DNA of 64,000 bases. Source: Helicobacter sp. 11S02596-1. Lineage in GTDB: Bacteria > Campylobacterota > Campylobacteria > Campylobacterales > Helicobacteraceae. Below the pieces are notes generated by a model. That model made no database searches and was not told the DNA's origin. It saw only the letters and a program-made list of their open reading frames with translations. The stretch covers positions 1 through 64,000 of the forward strand of contig NZ_MLAM01000003.1 of the NCBI RefSeq assembly GCF_002272825.1, in the 5' to 3' direction. Of this stretch, positions 17,094-27,811 are shown one piece after another. Positions within the stretch are counted from its first letter, which is position 1, and each line of letters begins with the position of its first letter. The position numbers and the translations under genes were made by a program.

Positions 17094-18476
17094 TTGAGTC
17101 ATACAATTCTGGGAGTCGATATAGGTTCCAGCAAAATTTGCTCCATCATCGCTGAAGTAAGAGATGGTGTCCCTCAGATTATCGGAACTGGCACGCAAAA
17201 ATCCCAGGGTATCAAAAAAGGCGTGATTGTCAATATTGAACTCGCAAGCCGGGCTATCAAAAATTCCATTGCCGATGCGAAGCGAATGGCAGGGCTTGAC
17301 AATGTCAATAAAGCCATTGTTTCGATTTCTGGGGCTTATACCAAAAGTATCAATAGCTCCGGCGTGGTCAATATCCCAAGCAGCGAAATCGGTATCAAAG
17401 AGATTAGCCGTGTTTTAGAAACTGCCCTATACAATGCCTCCATCCCCTCTGAATACGAGGTTATTCACGTTCTTCCTTATAAATTCAAACTCGATGATCA
17501 AGACTTCATCGAAGACCCGATGGGGATGAATGGGGCAAGGCTAGAAGTCTTCGTGCATATTGTAACCGCACAGCGCACCAGCTTGGAAAACCTCAAAAAA
17601 TCCGTGCGTCTTGCTGGTGTTGAGATTGAAAATGTCGTATTGTCGGCATATGCAGCATCTATTGCTGTTTTGAGTGATGATGAAAAAGAACTCGGTGTGG
17701 CGTGTATTGATATTGGCGGGAGCACGTGCGAATTGATGATTTATGAGGGCAACTCAATGAAATACAACGACTTTTTGGGTGTGGGTTCTCATCATATCAC
17801 CAGCGATTTGGCGATGGTGCTAAACACCCATATCGCAGCAGCTGAAGCGGTAAAAATCCAATACGGCAACCTTTCTCCTACAGAAGAAACCCCCCAAAGA
17901 ATCGAAGTCCCATCAATTGGGACAGATGACACCAAACATTTTATCCTGCTAGAAACCGCCCAAAATGTCATCCATTCACGGGTGGTAGAAACCCTTAGCA
18001 TTTTGGCAAAATCCGTTATCAGGAGCGGTCTAAAAGACCAGCTCGGAGCTGGTGTCGTCCTCACCGGAGGGATGATCAATATGACAGGCATCCGGGATAT
18101 TGCTGGGGCGATCTTTCAAAGAATGCCTATCAGGATTGCCAAACCGATTGAAACAATGGGCTTTTTTGAAGAACTCAAAGACCCTTCAAGCTCCGTAGCG
18201 ATCGGTCTGATTTGGTATGGAGCAGGAAAATATACCAATTACGAAAAAGATTCTGAGAAAAACATCCGATACAAAAAGGATAAAGTCAATAGCGAACCGA
18301 GTCCATCCTACTCCCAACAACGAAGTTTCATAGGAGCAGATCTCACAAATCTTAAAGAAGAGATCATAAAAAATGACCATAAAGTTCAAAAAAAAGATAT
18401 AATTGCTGATATCAATGACACAAAAAGCAATAAAGTGACCAATTTTTTCACACGATTGGCGTCGAAGTTATTTTAA
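17094..18476 (+). CDS. ftsA: Cell division protein FtsA
   Basis: 460 residues of the actin-like ATPase family. Seen: the first phosphate motif GVDIGSSKICSII at the N-terminus, the SHS2/1C insertion about residues 85-165, CIDIGGSTCELMIYEG near 202, VVLTGGMINMTGI near 318, and a C-terminal amphipathic helix (NFFTRLASKLF) that would tether FtsZ to the membrane. The start is TTG with a strong AGGAGG seven bases upstream. A lysine- and serine-rich linker of about 60 residues precedes the final helix. It is 13 bases from ftsZ, the usual dcw order. Confidence 0.95.
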   Translation: MSHTILGVDIGSSKICSIIAEVRDGVPQIIGTGTQKSQGIKKGVIVNIELASRAIKNSIADAKRMAGLDNVNKAIVSISGAYTKSINSSGVVNIPSSEIGIKEISRVLETALYNASIPSEYEVIHVLPYKFKLDDQDFIEDPMGMNGARLEVFVHIVTAQRTSLENLKKSVRLAGVEIENVVLSAYAASIAVLSDDEKELGVACIDIGGSTCELMIYEGNSMKYNDFLGVGSHHITSDLAMVLNTHIAAAEAVKIQYGNLSPTEETPQRIEVPSIGTDDTKHFILLETAQNVIHSRVVETLSILAKSVIRSGLKDQLGAGVVLTGGMINMTGIRDIAGAIFQRMPIRIAKPIETMGFFEELKDPSSSVAIGLIWYGAGKYTNYEKDSEKNIRYKKDKVNSEPSPSYSQQRSFIGADLTNLKEEIIKNDHKVQKKDIIADINDTKSNKVTNFFTRLASKLF

Positions 18477-18489
18477 GAAAGGCGAGAGA

Positions 18490-19629
18490 ATGGCAAATGA
18501 AAATATTAAAATAGATATACAAGAAATCCATACAACCAGCGGTGCAAAGATTACTGCGGTGGGCGTGGGCGGTGGCGGTTCCAATATGATTGCCCACCTC
18601 ATCGCAACCGGGACACACAAAGACATCACACTAGTCGCTGCCAATACCGATAACCAACATCTAGAAACATCGCCTGCCCGTATCAAAATCAAACTCGGCG
18701 AAAAGCTCACCAAAGGATTAGGAGCAGGAGGGCATCCAGAAGTCGGTATGCAAGCAGCCCAAGAAAGCTTTGATCATATCAAAGAAGTCCTGAGCGATTC
18801 TGATATTGTCTTTATCTCTGCAGGTCTTGGCGGTGGCACAGGCACAGGAGCAGCCCCCATCATCGCCCAAGCTGCCAAGGAAGTGGGGGCATTGGCGATT
18901 TCTGTTGTTACTAAGCCATTCAAATTTGAGGGCAAAAGCCGTGCAAAATCAGCAGAAGAAGGGCTGAAAGAACTCAAAAAAACCAGCGATACCATCGTAG
19001 TGATCCCCAATGAAAAACTTCTCTCTGTTATCAGCAAAAATGCAGGTCTCAAAGAGAGCTTCAAAGAAGTAGATAATGTCCTCGCACGGGCTGTCAATGG
19101 CATTTCAGGTGTCATTCTCAATCACGGGGCTACTGACATCAATCTCGATTTTGCTGACTTAAAAAGTGTTATGAGCTATAAAGGTCTTGCCTTGATGGGA
19201 ACAGGAGAGGTCAATGGCGAAGCTTCTGCGCTTGAAGCAGTCAGAAAAGCTATCGAATCCCCATTATTTGACAATCTCTCTATCAATGGTGCGATGGGTG
19301 TTTTGGTAAATTTTGAAATCCACCCTGATTATCCCATACTAGAAATCAACGAGGCAATGAGCCTTATCGAAGAAGCTGCCAGCGAAGAAGCCAAAATTTG
19401 CTTTGGGACACATACAAGCCCAGATTTTCCTATCGATCAGGTCAGGGTAACCATCATCGCCACGGGTTTTGAAAAAGAAATCATCAATGATGAAGCCAAA
19501 GAAAAAAATGAACCCCCGCATTTGATGTCCCAGATTTCTCTTGATGCTATCCGCATTGTTAGCGGGGGCGAAGATTTTAGGGAGAGAGACCTTGATATCC
19601 CTACTATTATGAGAAATCAAAAAGACTAA
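18490..19629 (+). CDS. ftsZ: Cell division GTPase FtsZ
   Basis: 379 residues, tubulin homologue that polymerises into the division ring. Seen: GVGGGGSNMI near residue 24, the tubulin signature GGGTGTGAAPIIAQAAKE near 115, the T7-loop region NLDFADLKSVM near 215, and a short C-terminal peptide LDIPTIMRNQKD that should bind FtsA. Ribosome site AAGGCGAG precedes the ATG. It ends five bases before the convergent eptA-type gene, with no terminator hairpin between them that I can see, so transcripts may overlap. Confidence 0.97.
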   Translation: MANENIKIDIQEIHTTSGAKITAVGVGGGGSNMIAHLIATGTHKDITLVAANTDNQHLETSPARIKIKLGEKLTKGLGAGGHPEVGMQAAQESFDHIKEVLSDSDIVFISAGLGGGTGTGAAPIIAQAAKEVGALAISVVTKPFKFEGKSRAKSAEEGLKELKKTSDTIVVIPNEKLLSVISKNAGLKESFKEVDNVLARAVNGISGVILNHGATDINLDFADLKSVMSYKGLALMGTGEVNGEASALEAVRKAIESPLFDNLSINGAMGVLVNFEIHPDYPILEINEAMSLIEEAASEEAKICFGTHTSPDFPIDQVRVTIIATGFEKEIINDEAKEKNEPPHLMSQISLDAIRIVSGGEDFRERDLDIPTIMRNQKD

Positions 19630-19634
19630 ACTCC

Positions 19635-21222
19635 CTATTGATTGGCAATATCAAGTTCTTTTTGATAGTCTTTGGTTTGAATGTCAAGCAAATCAAGGAG
19701 CGTATCAAAAAGATAATCTTGATTCAAAGGCTTGTCTTTGTTTGCCAATAGTTTTTTGTAATCTTTCTCAAATCCCCTTCCCAGCCAAATCATCGAAGGA
19801 ATATGTTTTTGAACATCAGGCGAAAGCGCATAGGGCAAACCCCCGTGCATATACTGCCCATACTCCCCAAGACTTTCGCCGTGATCGCTCAAATACCACA
19901 TCCCTACAGAAGATTTTTTGTTTTTATCCAACGCCAAAACAATCTGATACAAAAAATAATCCGTATAAACCAATGAATTATCATAAGCATTGACAATGCT
20001 TTGGTGCGAACATTTTTGAAGTTCTTTATCACGACAAACCGGAGAGAAAATCTCAAAATCTTTCGGGTATCGCTCATAATAACTCGCCCCGTGGCTCCCG
20101 TGGAGATTCACCACGATAAACAAATCCCGCTTCGCATTCTTGATAAGCCCCTCAATTTCTGGGAGCATCGCCCCATCAAGCCGACCATCGTTATAATAAC
20201 TCACATTGCCAATCCTAGCACACACATCGCCCATACAGCCCCCGCCATTATTACTAATCCAATACGTCTGGTAACCCGCCCTTTGGGCAATATCCAAAAT
20301 ATTATCGATATAAAGCGATTGATTCCTGCTTTTATATGTCTGATGGGTGTAGTTTGTGAGCATACACGGGATAGAAATCGCTGTGATAACCCCACAAGAA
20401 TAAAAGTTTGTGAAATTTACCAGCGTGTCTAATTTCGCCATATAGGGGTTTGTATCCCGCACATACCCATTCAGAGAAAAATTCGCAGCCCGCGCACTCT
20501 CCCCAATCACCAAAACAAATATTTTGGGCTGGGTATGCGTTGGTTTCAGCCTCGCATCTAGCCCGACATTAACAAAATGTGGCGCGGGCTTGAGTGTTTC
20601 TGAAACCAAATGAATAGCAGAACGGATCGGGGCAATCGGGTTGGTAGCATAAATGATCGACTTCGAACTCTTGAAAGCAAAAACGATAGCCCCCCCCCCT
20701 CCAGAGATACAGACTAGCTATGATGAGCAAGTATAAAGCGATGATACCGATTTTTGCATAACTACCGCGCAAAAAAGTTGGCGCTGGTTTTAGCTGGATA
20801 CAGCAGAGCAAGCCAATCGGCAATACCACATAAAGCAACAAGGACCAAAGCAAGCCTATTGTCAAAAAATCCTTAACTTCAGTCGCATTCGTATGCAACA
20901 AGCTTTCAATCACCATATTATTGATGGTGATATCAAGTGATTGCATATAATACTGGCTCACCCCAGCAATGGCTATCAAAATGCCAATCACCCATTTAAC
21001 AATCGCACGCATACTAAGTAATTCAATCGCCAAGGCGATGATAAAAACATAGGCAAAAAATAAAACAACCATCAAAGAATAATCGCTGTTTCCATCATTT
21101 TGCACGTAGGAATAAATCTTTAGCCAAAAAACATCGTTATAAAAACCAACCAAAATGACTGAAAAAACAAAAATCACCCAATGGTAAGAAAGAGGATGAG
21201 AAAAAATATTCTTTACTTTCAT
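19635..21222 (-). CDS. eptA: Lipid A phosphoethanolamine transferase (EptA family), phase-variable and OFF here
   Basis: Two overlapping frames make one gene. Residues 1 to about 180 form five membrane segments; the frame then meets G10 (20690-20699 as C10) and runs off into a 30-residue wrong tail. With G9 or G12 it would continue as [21 protein letters not shown] into the sulfatase-like periplasmic domain. That domain has [16 protein letters not shown] with a metal-binding Glu, [11 protein letters not shown] with the expected nucleophile Thr, and [13 protein letters not shown] with metal-binding Asp and His. EptA enzymes add phosphoethanolamine to lipid A (or to other targets, as EptC in Campylobacter), giving polymyxin resistance and altered TLR4 recognition. 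Its ATG overlaps the rpoD stop (ATGA), so it is translationally coupled to rpoD. Confidence 0.88.
20690..20699 (-). repeat. Poly-G(10) phase-variation tract in the eptA-type gene
   Basis: Ten C on the plus strand. In the minus-strand reading TGG-A-G10-CTATCG, ten G shift the frame after Trp-Arg-Gly-Gly; nine or twelve G restore Trp-Arg-Gly-Gly-Ala-Ile-Val. Tract lengths can also be miscalled by sequencing. Confidence 0.8.
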
Positions 21223-23069
21223 TCTTCGATGTAATTCTTAAGCTTCCTGCCAACCTTGGGGTGCTTGAGCTTTTTGATCGCACTCGATTCTATCTGCCTG
21301 ACCCGCTCTCTGGTTACATTCAACTCTTTGCCAATTTCTTCAAGCGTCCGATCACTCTCATCGTCCAAAAGACCAAAACGCATCCTAATAACCGCCTTTT
21401 CTCTGTCATTGAGCTGGTCGAGGACTTCATCAATCTGAACTTTGAGATCTTCTTTCATAATATAATCCATCGGACCCATCGAATTTTTGTCTTCGACAAA
21501 ATCACCAAACTTGCCATCATCATCATTGCCGATGGGTGCTTCCAGACTAATGGGTTCTTTGGTGATCTTGATAACATTTTTGACCTTATCAATCGGCAAG
21601 CCGACCTCTTGGGCGATGACTTCCACATCGGGTTCTTTGCCATTTTCTTGCACGTATTTACGCATAATCTTATGGATACGATTGATGGTTTCAATCATAT
21701 GGATCGGGATGCGGATCGTTCGAGCCTGATCGGCAATCGCCCGTGAAATCGCCTGCCTGATCCACCAAGTCGCATACGTAGAAAATTTGAAACCTTTTTT
21801 GTATTCAAATTTATCGACTGCTTTCATCAGCCCGATATTGCCCTCTTGGATCAAATCCAAAAACGGCAATCCCCGATTTGTGTATCGTTTGGCGATACTC
21901 ACCACGAGCCGTAGATTCGACTTTGCCATCTTGTTTTTGGCTTTGTCTGAAATGGATTTGCCCCGTTTGATTTGCTCCAAAATCTCTTTGAGTTTCTCAG
22001 GCTTGAGATTGAAGCCATCTTCGCTAGCCTCTTTGGTTTGAAAAAGCTTTTTGAGTTCGACATAAACGCTCACCATCGTGGTTTCAGGGACTGCAGCAAT
22101 AATATCTTCTCGAGACATATTCGTGATATTTTCCAGGATACGCTGGTGATTTTCGATCAATATATCATTGAAAAGTGGGAGCTTGTATTCAAGTCTTTTG
22201 AGTTCTCTTTCAAAACCATCGCCACTTTTTAGGGTATTTTCCATCGCCCGCACGAGTTCATTGATGAGCTTGCTTGTAGGCCCTAGATCGAGCAATCTGT
22301 CTTTTAAAACCTGCTTTTTATGCGCCAATGTGAGGATAGAGATCAACTCATCTTCTTTGGGATCAGCGGGGATATCTAAGACTTTCAGCCAATCTTTTTT
22401 TGCCTTATCAAGGGCTTTAAAACTTTCTAAAACTTTTTCGACACGCTTTTGGTCCTTTTTGGAAATGGGTTTTTTAGCTTCGCTTTCTTCCTCATCACCC
22501 CCATCTTCCTCTTCATCTTCGCTTTCATCACCCTCATCATTATCATCATCAAAGCTCTTAAAAAGCTCCTTGACCCGCCTTTCGCGATTGATCAATGCGT
22601 CTTTGTAATCATAAATAAAATCAATCAAATAAGGCACAGAACAAATCGCATCCAAAATCGTATTTTCACCCAATTCAATTTGCTTACTCAACTCGATTTC
22701 TTCTTCTTTTGTCAAAAGAGCAATTTGCCCCATTTCTCGAAGATACATCCTTACAGGGCTATCGCTCCTGCTCCATTCTAAAAGTTCGCGCTCTTTCATA
22801 AAATCAAATTCATCTTCAAGCTCTTCATCTAAAATCTTTCTTTTTTCTTCAGCGAGCTTGATTTCATCTCTGGTATTGAGCTTTTTTGCCAATTCCGAAG
22901 AACTCAAAAGCGTGCGTTTATGCTTCTGGGATAATTCTCTGATTTTTTTTATCTGGGCATTCGTGGGTGCTTTTTGCAGTATCTGGGCTATCTTTTCGTA
23001 GGATACAAAACCACTTTCGGCTTCTTTAAATAAATTTTCTAATTCTTGATTGATTACTTTCGCAGACAT
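21219..23069 (-). CDS. rpoD: Primary RNA polymerase sigma factor (sigma 70/80)
   Basis: 616 residues. Region 1.2-2 includes [21 protein letters not shown] near 103 and the core/-10 region [20 protein letters not shown] to [13 protein letters not shown]; region 4 ends with the helix-turn-helix [19 protein letters not shown]. Between regions 1.2 and 2.1 (about 180-210) lies a very acidic stretch of D and E, longer than I would expect, followed by a lysine-rich patch. It corresponds to HP0088. A TATAAT at 23131-23126 gives a leader of about 50 bases with an 18-bp palindrome (TTTTTCTTTAAAGAAAAA). The stop codon overlaps the eptA start. Confidence 0.96.
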   Translation of the reverse strand: MSAKVINQELENLFKEAESGFVSYEKIAQILQKAPTNAQIKKIRELSQKHKRTLLSSSELAKKLNTRDEIKLAEEKRKILDEELEDEFDFMKERELLEWSRSDSPVRMYLREMGQIALLTKEEEIELSKQIELGENTILDAICSVPYLIDFIYDYKDALINRERRVKELFKSFDDDNDEGDESEDEEEDGGDEEESEAKKPISKKDQKRVEKVLESFKALDKAKKDWLKVLDIPADPKEDELISILTLAHKKQVLKDRLLDLGPTSKLINELVRAMENTLKSGDGFERELKRLEYKLPLFNDILIENHQRILENITNMSREDIIAAVPETTMVSVYVELKKLFQTKEASEDGFNLKPEKLKEILEQIKRGKSISDKAKNKMAKSNLRLVVSIAKRYTNRGLPFLDLIQEGNIGLMKAVDKFEYKKGFKFSTYATWWIRQAISRAIADQARTIRIPIHMIETINRIHKIMRKYVQENGKEPDVEVIAQEVGLPIDKVKNVIKITKEPISLEAPIGNDDDGKFGDFVEDKNSMGPMDYIMKEDLKVQIDEVLDQLNDREKAVIRMRFGLLDDESDRTLEEIGKELNVTRERVRQIESSAIKKLKHPKVGRKLKNYIEE

Positions 23070-23125
23070 AACTTCCCTTATTTGCTAGGATGATTGGAGA
23101 GGTGATTTTTCTTTAAAGAAAAAGG

Positions 23126-23131
23126 ATTATA
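23126..23131 (-). promoter_or_regulatory. -10 promoter of rpoD-eptA
   Basis: Minus strand GGGTATAATCC, a perfect hexamer about 57 bases before the rpoD ATG, with T-rich sequence upstream and no -35 box. Confidence 0.6.
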
Positions 23132-23149
23132 CCCAAATTTTTTAAACCC

Positions 23150-23947
23150 CTAGACAGAGGGAGTTTTTTCGGGCTTGTTTTCTCGAAATTTCCATTCTTT
23201 GACAAATTCTTCAATCTGGCTTTTTTCTATTTCTGCGCACAAAACCTCTTCTTTATCGCCCAAGCTATCTTCGATTTTTCCATTAGGCAGGGCAATAAAG
23301 CTATCGCCATAAAATTTCCAGGTATGCCCTTGATAGGTCGTTTCCCCGATACGATTTGCCCGCACCACCACACAGGAATTAAAAAACGCCCTTGCTTTGC
23401 ACAGATCCCGCCAGCGTTGATTGGATTCAAATGTAGAAGCCGTGCATAAAAGCACCACATCCACACCCGCATTTTTCATCTTTAGCCAGATTTCATCAAA
23501 ATGCAATTCAAAACCAAACAAAACAGCAAATCGCAAGCCTTCTTTTTCAAACAAATAAGGGAGTTTAAATGCCCTTGTCTTGGGATTTCCAAAAAACGCT
23601 TCTTCGTCCCAATCTTCATAGTTGATCAATTTTTGTTGGGTATAAAAGTCAATTTTTTTGCCATCAAGAATGGCTATTTTTTTATAAATTTTTTTTTCAT
23701 CCCCGCACAGCACAGGGACAACAACAATCAAGTCATATTTTTTTGCCAGCTTAGTGAGTTCAGCGAGCTTGCTTTGGGTGGTTTTGTTGATGATATCCTT
23801 GGGGGCATTGCTGATTTCGTGAAAAAAAAGATTCAAAACATACTCACCTAGCACCACCACCGAACCTTTTTTGATGGCTTTGAGGTAGGAAGAAAGTTTA
23901 TCTTCTTTTAGAGGTAATGAGGGGAGTTGGAAAATAGCGAGATTCAT
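23150..23947 (-). CDS. Carbon-nitrogen hydrolase (nitrilase superfamily)
   Basis: 265 residues with the nitrilase-fold triad in order: Glu in VVLGEYVLNLFF (about 35), Lys in TQQKLINYEDWDEE (about 105) and Cys in VVLLCTASTFES (about 155). Members hydrolyse amides, carbamoyls or nitriles; the substrate cannot be read from sequence. H. pylori HP0757 is similar. The ATG overlaps the xseB stop codon (ATGA) and AAGGAAAA lies upstream, so it is the last gene of the leftward run from the lipoprotein at 29.5 kb. Confidence 0.75.
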   Translation of the reverse strand: MNLAIFQLPSLPLKEDKLSSYLKAIKKGSVVVLGEYVLNLFFHEISNAPKDIINKTTQSKLAELTKLAKKYDLIVVVPVLCGDEKKIYKKIAILDGKKIDFYTQQKLINYEDWDEEAFFGNPKTRAFKLPYLFEKEGLRFAVLFGFELHFDEIWLKMKNAGVDVVLLCTASTFESNQRWRDLCKARAFFNSCVVVRANRIGETTYQGHTWKFYGDSFIALPNGKIEDSLGDKEEVLCAEIEKSQIEEFVKEWKFRENKPEKTPSV

Positions 23948-24153
23948 TCTTTTTCCTTGTTTTGTGTATGATTATTTTTAAGTTCTTGATACTCTAGTTT
24001 GGCTTGTTCTAGCATTTTCTGTGCAGATTCAAGTTCGCCCATCCCCTCTTTATAGAGTTCCAACCCCTCTTTAAGGCTTAGATTTTGAGTATTGAGCTTT
24101 CCAAGAATCTCCTTGGCTTTTTCCACCCGTGTTTCAAAACTGACTTCTTCCAT
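23944..24153 (-). CDS. xseB: Exodeoxyribonuclease VII small subunit
   Basis: About 69 residues, mostly one helical hairpin: FETRVEKAKEILGKLNTQNLSLKEGL...YKEGM, the usual XseB motif, with a charged tail. XseB binds several-fold to XseA to form the enzyme that degrades single-stranded DNA in the cytoplasm. The ATG at 24153 is chosen over an upstream GTG because AGGAG lies five bases before it. xseA is not in the window. Confidence 0.88.
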   Translation of the reverse strand: MEEVSFETRVEKAKEILGKLNTQNLSLKEGLELYKEGMGELESAQKMLEQAKLEYQELKNNHTQNKEKE

Positions 24154-24188
24154 TCGCACTCCTATGGCAATTCTTGCAAATTTTTTAT

Positions 24189-25580
24189 TTAGGCATTATA
24201 AATCTTTTTATCAAGCGTGCCAAGCTCCTTGTCCGCACAAACTGCAGAAGTCATCGCCCCAGAGACATTGCTAAGCGTGCGTGCCATATCCAAAATCGGA
24301 TCGATAGCAAGGACAATCGCAAGCAGACCAAAATACTCACCAAATCCAATCCCAGCAAGCATAATCGAAGCTGCCATCGTAGCAACTCCGGGAATCCCAG
24401 TAATCCCCAAAGAGCCTAAAACAGCAACGACAACGACCATCACCATAAAACTAAAATCAATCGGCACGCCCAATAAATGGGCAACAAATACCGCTGTCAT
24501 TGCCGGAAAATAGCCCGCACAGCCATTCAGCCCTGCTGTGCTCCCCAAAGAAGCTGTAAAATTCGCGGTTCCCGCATTCACGCCCAAGCGATTTGTGAGT
24601 GTTGAAATCGTCAAAGGAAGCATTGCCACCGATGACCTGCTCGTAAATGCAATCAACCAAATATCAAGGCATTTTTTAAAATATATCCAAGGATTTAGCC
24701 CGTGAATTGCGACCAAAATCAAATGGATCACCATCATTATCGCCATTGCCAGATAAATCAATCCCACAAACAACATCGCATCTTTGATCGCCCCAAAACC
24801 ATTGGAAATCAGTGTGTTTGTCATCAAACAAACCACCGCATAAGGCATAAAACGGATCACAAACAATGTCATTACCATCACGATTTGATAACCCGCCTCA
24901 ATCAAATCAGAAAAAGTCTTACAAGCATTTTGGAATTTCGCAGTCTTTGCCACACTCCTCGCACCAAAACCAACAAAAAATGTCAAAATCACCACACCAA
25001 CGATGTTATCAGTATTCATCGCCACAATCGGGTTGCTAGGGATCAGCCCCAATAAAACATCTGCAAATGTCTTGACATCACGAATTACAGCATCGCCACG
25101 ATAAACGCTAGCATTTTCTCCCAGACCAAAACCCACAGCCAAAGCAATCCCCAAACTCGCAGCAATCGCTGTCGTAAATAAAAGCCAAAAAAGCGAACGG
25201 CTCAAAAGTGAGGCGAGATTGATACCATTATCAATGCGCAAAATCACTCGAATCATCGAAAACAAGATAATCGGGATGACAAGCATTTTGATAAATCCCA
25301 CAAATGCTTTACCAAAAAAACTAAACCAGATTTTTACTTCAGATAACCAAGCGATATGTTGCAACTCATTATGTTCAGGAAAGCCTGCCATCGCCTGAAT
25401 TGCGACACCAAAGCCAACCCCTATCACCAGTGCTACCAACATCCTCACAGAAAAACTAAAATCTTTTTTCTGCAATACCCATAATAGATAAAAACAAATC
25501 CCCAAAGCCAGCAACACCCCCCAAGTGAGAGGCTCTGAAAGCGCTAGAAAATTTTTTAAAAAACTTTTATCATTTATCAT
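24189..25580 (-). CDS. Dicarboxylate/amino acid:cation symporter, TcyP-like
   Basis: 463 residues, DAACS (SDF) family, with eight or more membrane helices and the re-entrant loop region (RSSVAMLPLTISTLTNRLGVN, about 320-345) and the GLNGCAGYFPAM segment. The length and the extra N-terminal hydrophobic segments match the cystine transporter TcyP/YdjN branch better than GltP, but substrate is uncertain (cystine, glutamate or C4-dicarboxylate). Its ATG overlaps the ubiE stop by four bases, indicating translational coupling. Located in the inner membrane. Confidence 0.78.
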   Translation of the reverse strand: MINDKSFLKNFLALSEPLTWGVLLALGICFYLLWVLQKKDFSFSVRMLVALVIGVGFGVAIQAMAGFPEHNELQHIAWLSEVKIWFSFFGKAFVGFIKMLVIPIILFSMIRVILRIDNGINLASLLSRSLFWLLFTTAIAASLGIALAVGFGLGENASVYRGDAVIRDVKTFADVLLGLIPSNPIVAMNTDNIVGVVILTFFVGFGARSVAKTAKFQNACKTFSDLIEAGYQIVMVMTLFVIRFMPYAVVCLMTNTLISNGFGAIKDAMLFVGLIYLAMAIMMVIHLILVAIHGLNPWIYFKKCLDIWLIAFTSRSSVAMLPLTISTLTNRLGVNAGTANFTASLGSTAGLNGCAGYFPAMTAVFVAHLLGVPIDFSFMVMVVVVAVLGSLGITGIPGVATMAASIMLAGIGFGEYFGLLAIVLAIDPILDMARTLSNVSGAMTSAVCADKELGTLDKKIYNA

Positions 25581-26383
25581 CGTTTTATTCCAATCAATAG
25601 GGTTGAAATCCCTGCGCTATAAGACTTAATAAATCGCGTTTCAATCCCAACTTTATTTAATTCTTCTTTGAGTTTTCTCGCACTCAAAAATCCACCGATA
25701 GAATCAGGTAAATATCGGTAAGCCTTATAATTTCTCGATACAAGTCCTCCAATTAAAGGGAGTATTTTTTTTGTATAGATACCCGTTATTTTATCTAAAA
25801 AATTCTCTTTTTCTTTTTTTGTAAATTCAAGCACAACCAAAATCCCATCTTTCTTCAAAACCCGCCCAAACTCATTCAATGCCTCGCTAACATCTACGAC
25901 ATTTCTGAGCCCATAGGCGATGGAAATAATATCCATACTGCCAGAATCTATCATATGAAGATTCTTAGCTTCGCCCAAATATAGCTCAACCTTTTTATCG
26001 CAGGATTTTTCATCATTTGATTTTTGGGCGGGCGATTCTCCATCGTTTGGTTCTTTATTTTTTGATTTTTGGTCGCACAAATAATTTTCCAACTTCTTTT
26101 TAGCAACCTCAAGCATCCCCTCTGAAGGGTCAATACCAATGATTTTTTTGATTGGCTTGCCAAATTTAGTAGCATTTTTACGCCAATGGATTATCATATC
26201 CCCTGTCCCGCAAGCCACATCTAAAATCATCGCCCCGCCCTCGCACCTAGCAAATTCAAAAGCCTTTTTGCACGCCTCTTTTCGCCAAGCCACATCAATC
26301 CCTAAGCTCAAAATACGATTGGCACTATCATATGTTGGGGCGATTTTATCAAACATCTCAATGATTTGTTGTTGCTTATCCAA
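25577..26383 (-). CDS. ubiE: Demethylmenaquinone methyltransferase
   Basis: 268 residues of the UbiE/MenG family: [21 protein letters not shown] at the N-terminus, the SAM-binding [11 protein letters not shown] near 52, and IAYGLRNV with [17 protein letters not shown] in the second half. It adds the methyl group in the last step of menaquinone synthesis. About 25 residues between 100 and 130 (Lys, Asn, Glu, Asp and Ser rich) interrupt the usual core and look like a low-complexity insertion. Start is TTG with GAGGGG upstream, inside the end of argH. Works with mqnA at 5.6 kb in the same pathway. Confidence 0.9.
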   Translation of the reverse strand: MDKQQQIIEMFDKIAPTYDSANRILSLGIDVAWRKEACKKAFEFARCEGGAMILDVACGTGDMIIHWRKNATKFGKPIKKIIGIDPSEGMLEVAKKKLENYLCDQKSKNKEPNDGESPAQKSNDEKSCDKKVELYLGEAKNLHMIDSGSMDIISIAYGLRNVVDVSEALNEFGRVLKKDGILVVLEFTKKEKENFLDKITGIYTKKILPLIGGLVSRNYKAYRYLPDSIGGFLSARKLKEELNKVGIETRFIKSYSAGISTLLIGIKR

Positions 26384-27803
26384 TTTCGCACCCCTCTAAT
26401 TTTTTGCACCCCTCTAGTTGGCGGGTTTTTTCTAGCCATTTTGAAAGGATGGCGATTTGCTGGGCTGTCTGATTGCTTGATGTCCCCCCAAAGCTATCGC
26501 GCGCATTCATCGAAGCTTTGAGATCCAAAACATCTTTGACGCCTGCCATCTCCAAAGAAGCGACCTTGAAAATATCCTCTTCTTCTAGCTCGCTAATATC
26601 TATGCCTTTTTCCTCAGCAAATGCGACGATTTTGCCGGTAAGATGGTGTGCCTCTCTAAAAGGGAGTTTGTGTTTTCTTACCAAAAAATCCGCCAAATCT
26701 GTCGCTGTCAAATGCCCAATTTTAGCCATTTTTAGCATATTTTCTGGATGGATATGCATCGTAGATAGCACTGCTTGTAAAATATCCAAAGAAATCAATG
26801 CCGTATTCACGCTGTCAAACACGCCCTCTTTGTCTTCTTGTGTGTCTTTGTTGTAAGCTAAAGGCAAGCCTTTCATCACGCTCAAAAGTGCCATCAAATT
26901 CCCAAAAGTCCGCCCACTTTTGCCACGCAAAAGCTCGGGGACATCGGGATTTTTCTTTTGAGGCATAATCGAACTTCCCGTAGAATAGCTATCTGAAAGC
27001 GTGATGAATTTGAACTCATAGCTACTCCAAAGCACGAGTTCTTCAGCTACCCGTGAAATATGCATCAATAGCATTGCAATATCATAAAGCAAATCCAGTG
27101 CAAAATCCCGCTCACTCACGGTATCCATTGCATTGAGCGTGGGGGCTTGAAATCCTAGCGCTTTTGCCATCATCTCCCGATCATTCCCATAAGGCGTGCC
27201 TGCCATCGCACCAACCCCTAGTGGCAAAAAATTATTGCGTTCATAGCTAGCGCTCAAACGCTCCACATCACGTTTGAAATTCGCACACCAAGCGACCAAA
27301 TGGAAGCCAAAATTGATAGGTTGGGCGTGCTGGAGATGGGTCATCCCGGGCATTATCGTCTCGGTATGCAAGCGAGCAATCTCAAGGATTGTCTCCATCA
27401 AGCAAAGAATTTTGCCCCGAATGATTTGATTGTGTTCTAGCACATACATCCTAAAATCCAGCGCAACTTGATCGTTCCTACTTCTGGCGGTATGGAGCTT
27501 TTTGCCCGCCTCGCCGATGAGATCAGTGAGGGCTGCTTCAATAGACATATGGATATCTTCATCTGAAATCTTAAACGCAAATGCACCGGCTTCAATCTGG
27601 CTCGCAATGCGTTCAAGCCCGCTTATAATCGCAGCATATTCCTTATCATCTAAAACGCCGATAGAAAGTAGCATTTTGGCGTGAATCTTTGAACCCTCAA
27701 TGTCATATTTCCAAAGCTGTTGGTCAAATCCAATCGATGCGTTGAACCGATCAAGTAACGAGCTGCTTTCCTTGCCAAATCTACCGCCCCATAATTTTGC
27801 CAT
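26376..27803 (-). CDS. argH: Argininosuccinate lyase
   Basis: About 475 residues from the ATG at 27803 ([13 protein letters not shown]), which has AGGAGGG at perfect distance; longer upstream frames are not needed. The family signature [12 protein letters not shown] is near residue 280, and HLQHAQPI carries a conserved catalytic His. It splits argininosuccinate into arginine and fumarate. It overlaps ubiE by eight bases and follows hemJ by eight bases in a tightly packed leftward operon with no obvious shared pathway. Confidence 0.95.
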   Translation of the reverse strand: MAKLWGGRFGKESSSLLDRFNASIGFDQQLWKYDIEGSKIHAKMLLSIGVLDDKEYAAIISGLERIASQIEAGAFAFKISDEDIHMSIEAALTDLIGEAGKKLHTARSRNDQVALDFRMYVLEHNQIIRGKILCLMETILEIARLHTETIMPGMTHLQHAQPINFGFHLVAWCANFKRDVERLSASYERNNFLPLGVGAMAGTPYGNDREMMAKALGFQAPTLNAMDTVSERDFALDLLYDIAMLLMHISRVAEELVLWSSYEFKFITLSDSYSTGSSIMPQKKNPDVPELLRGKSGRTFGNLMALLSVMKGLPLAYNKDTQEDKEGVFDSVNTALISLDILQAVLSTMHIHPENMLKMAKIGHLTATDLADFLVRKHKLPFREAHHLTGKIVAFAEEKGIDISELEEEDIFKVASLEMAGVKDVLDLKASMNARDSFGGTSSNQTAQQIAILSKWLEKTRQLEGCKKLEGCEIG

Positions 27804-27811
27804 TATCCCTC

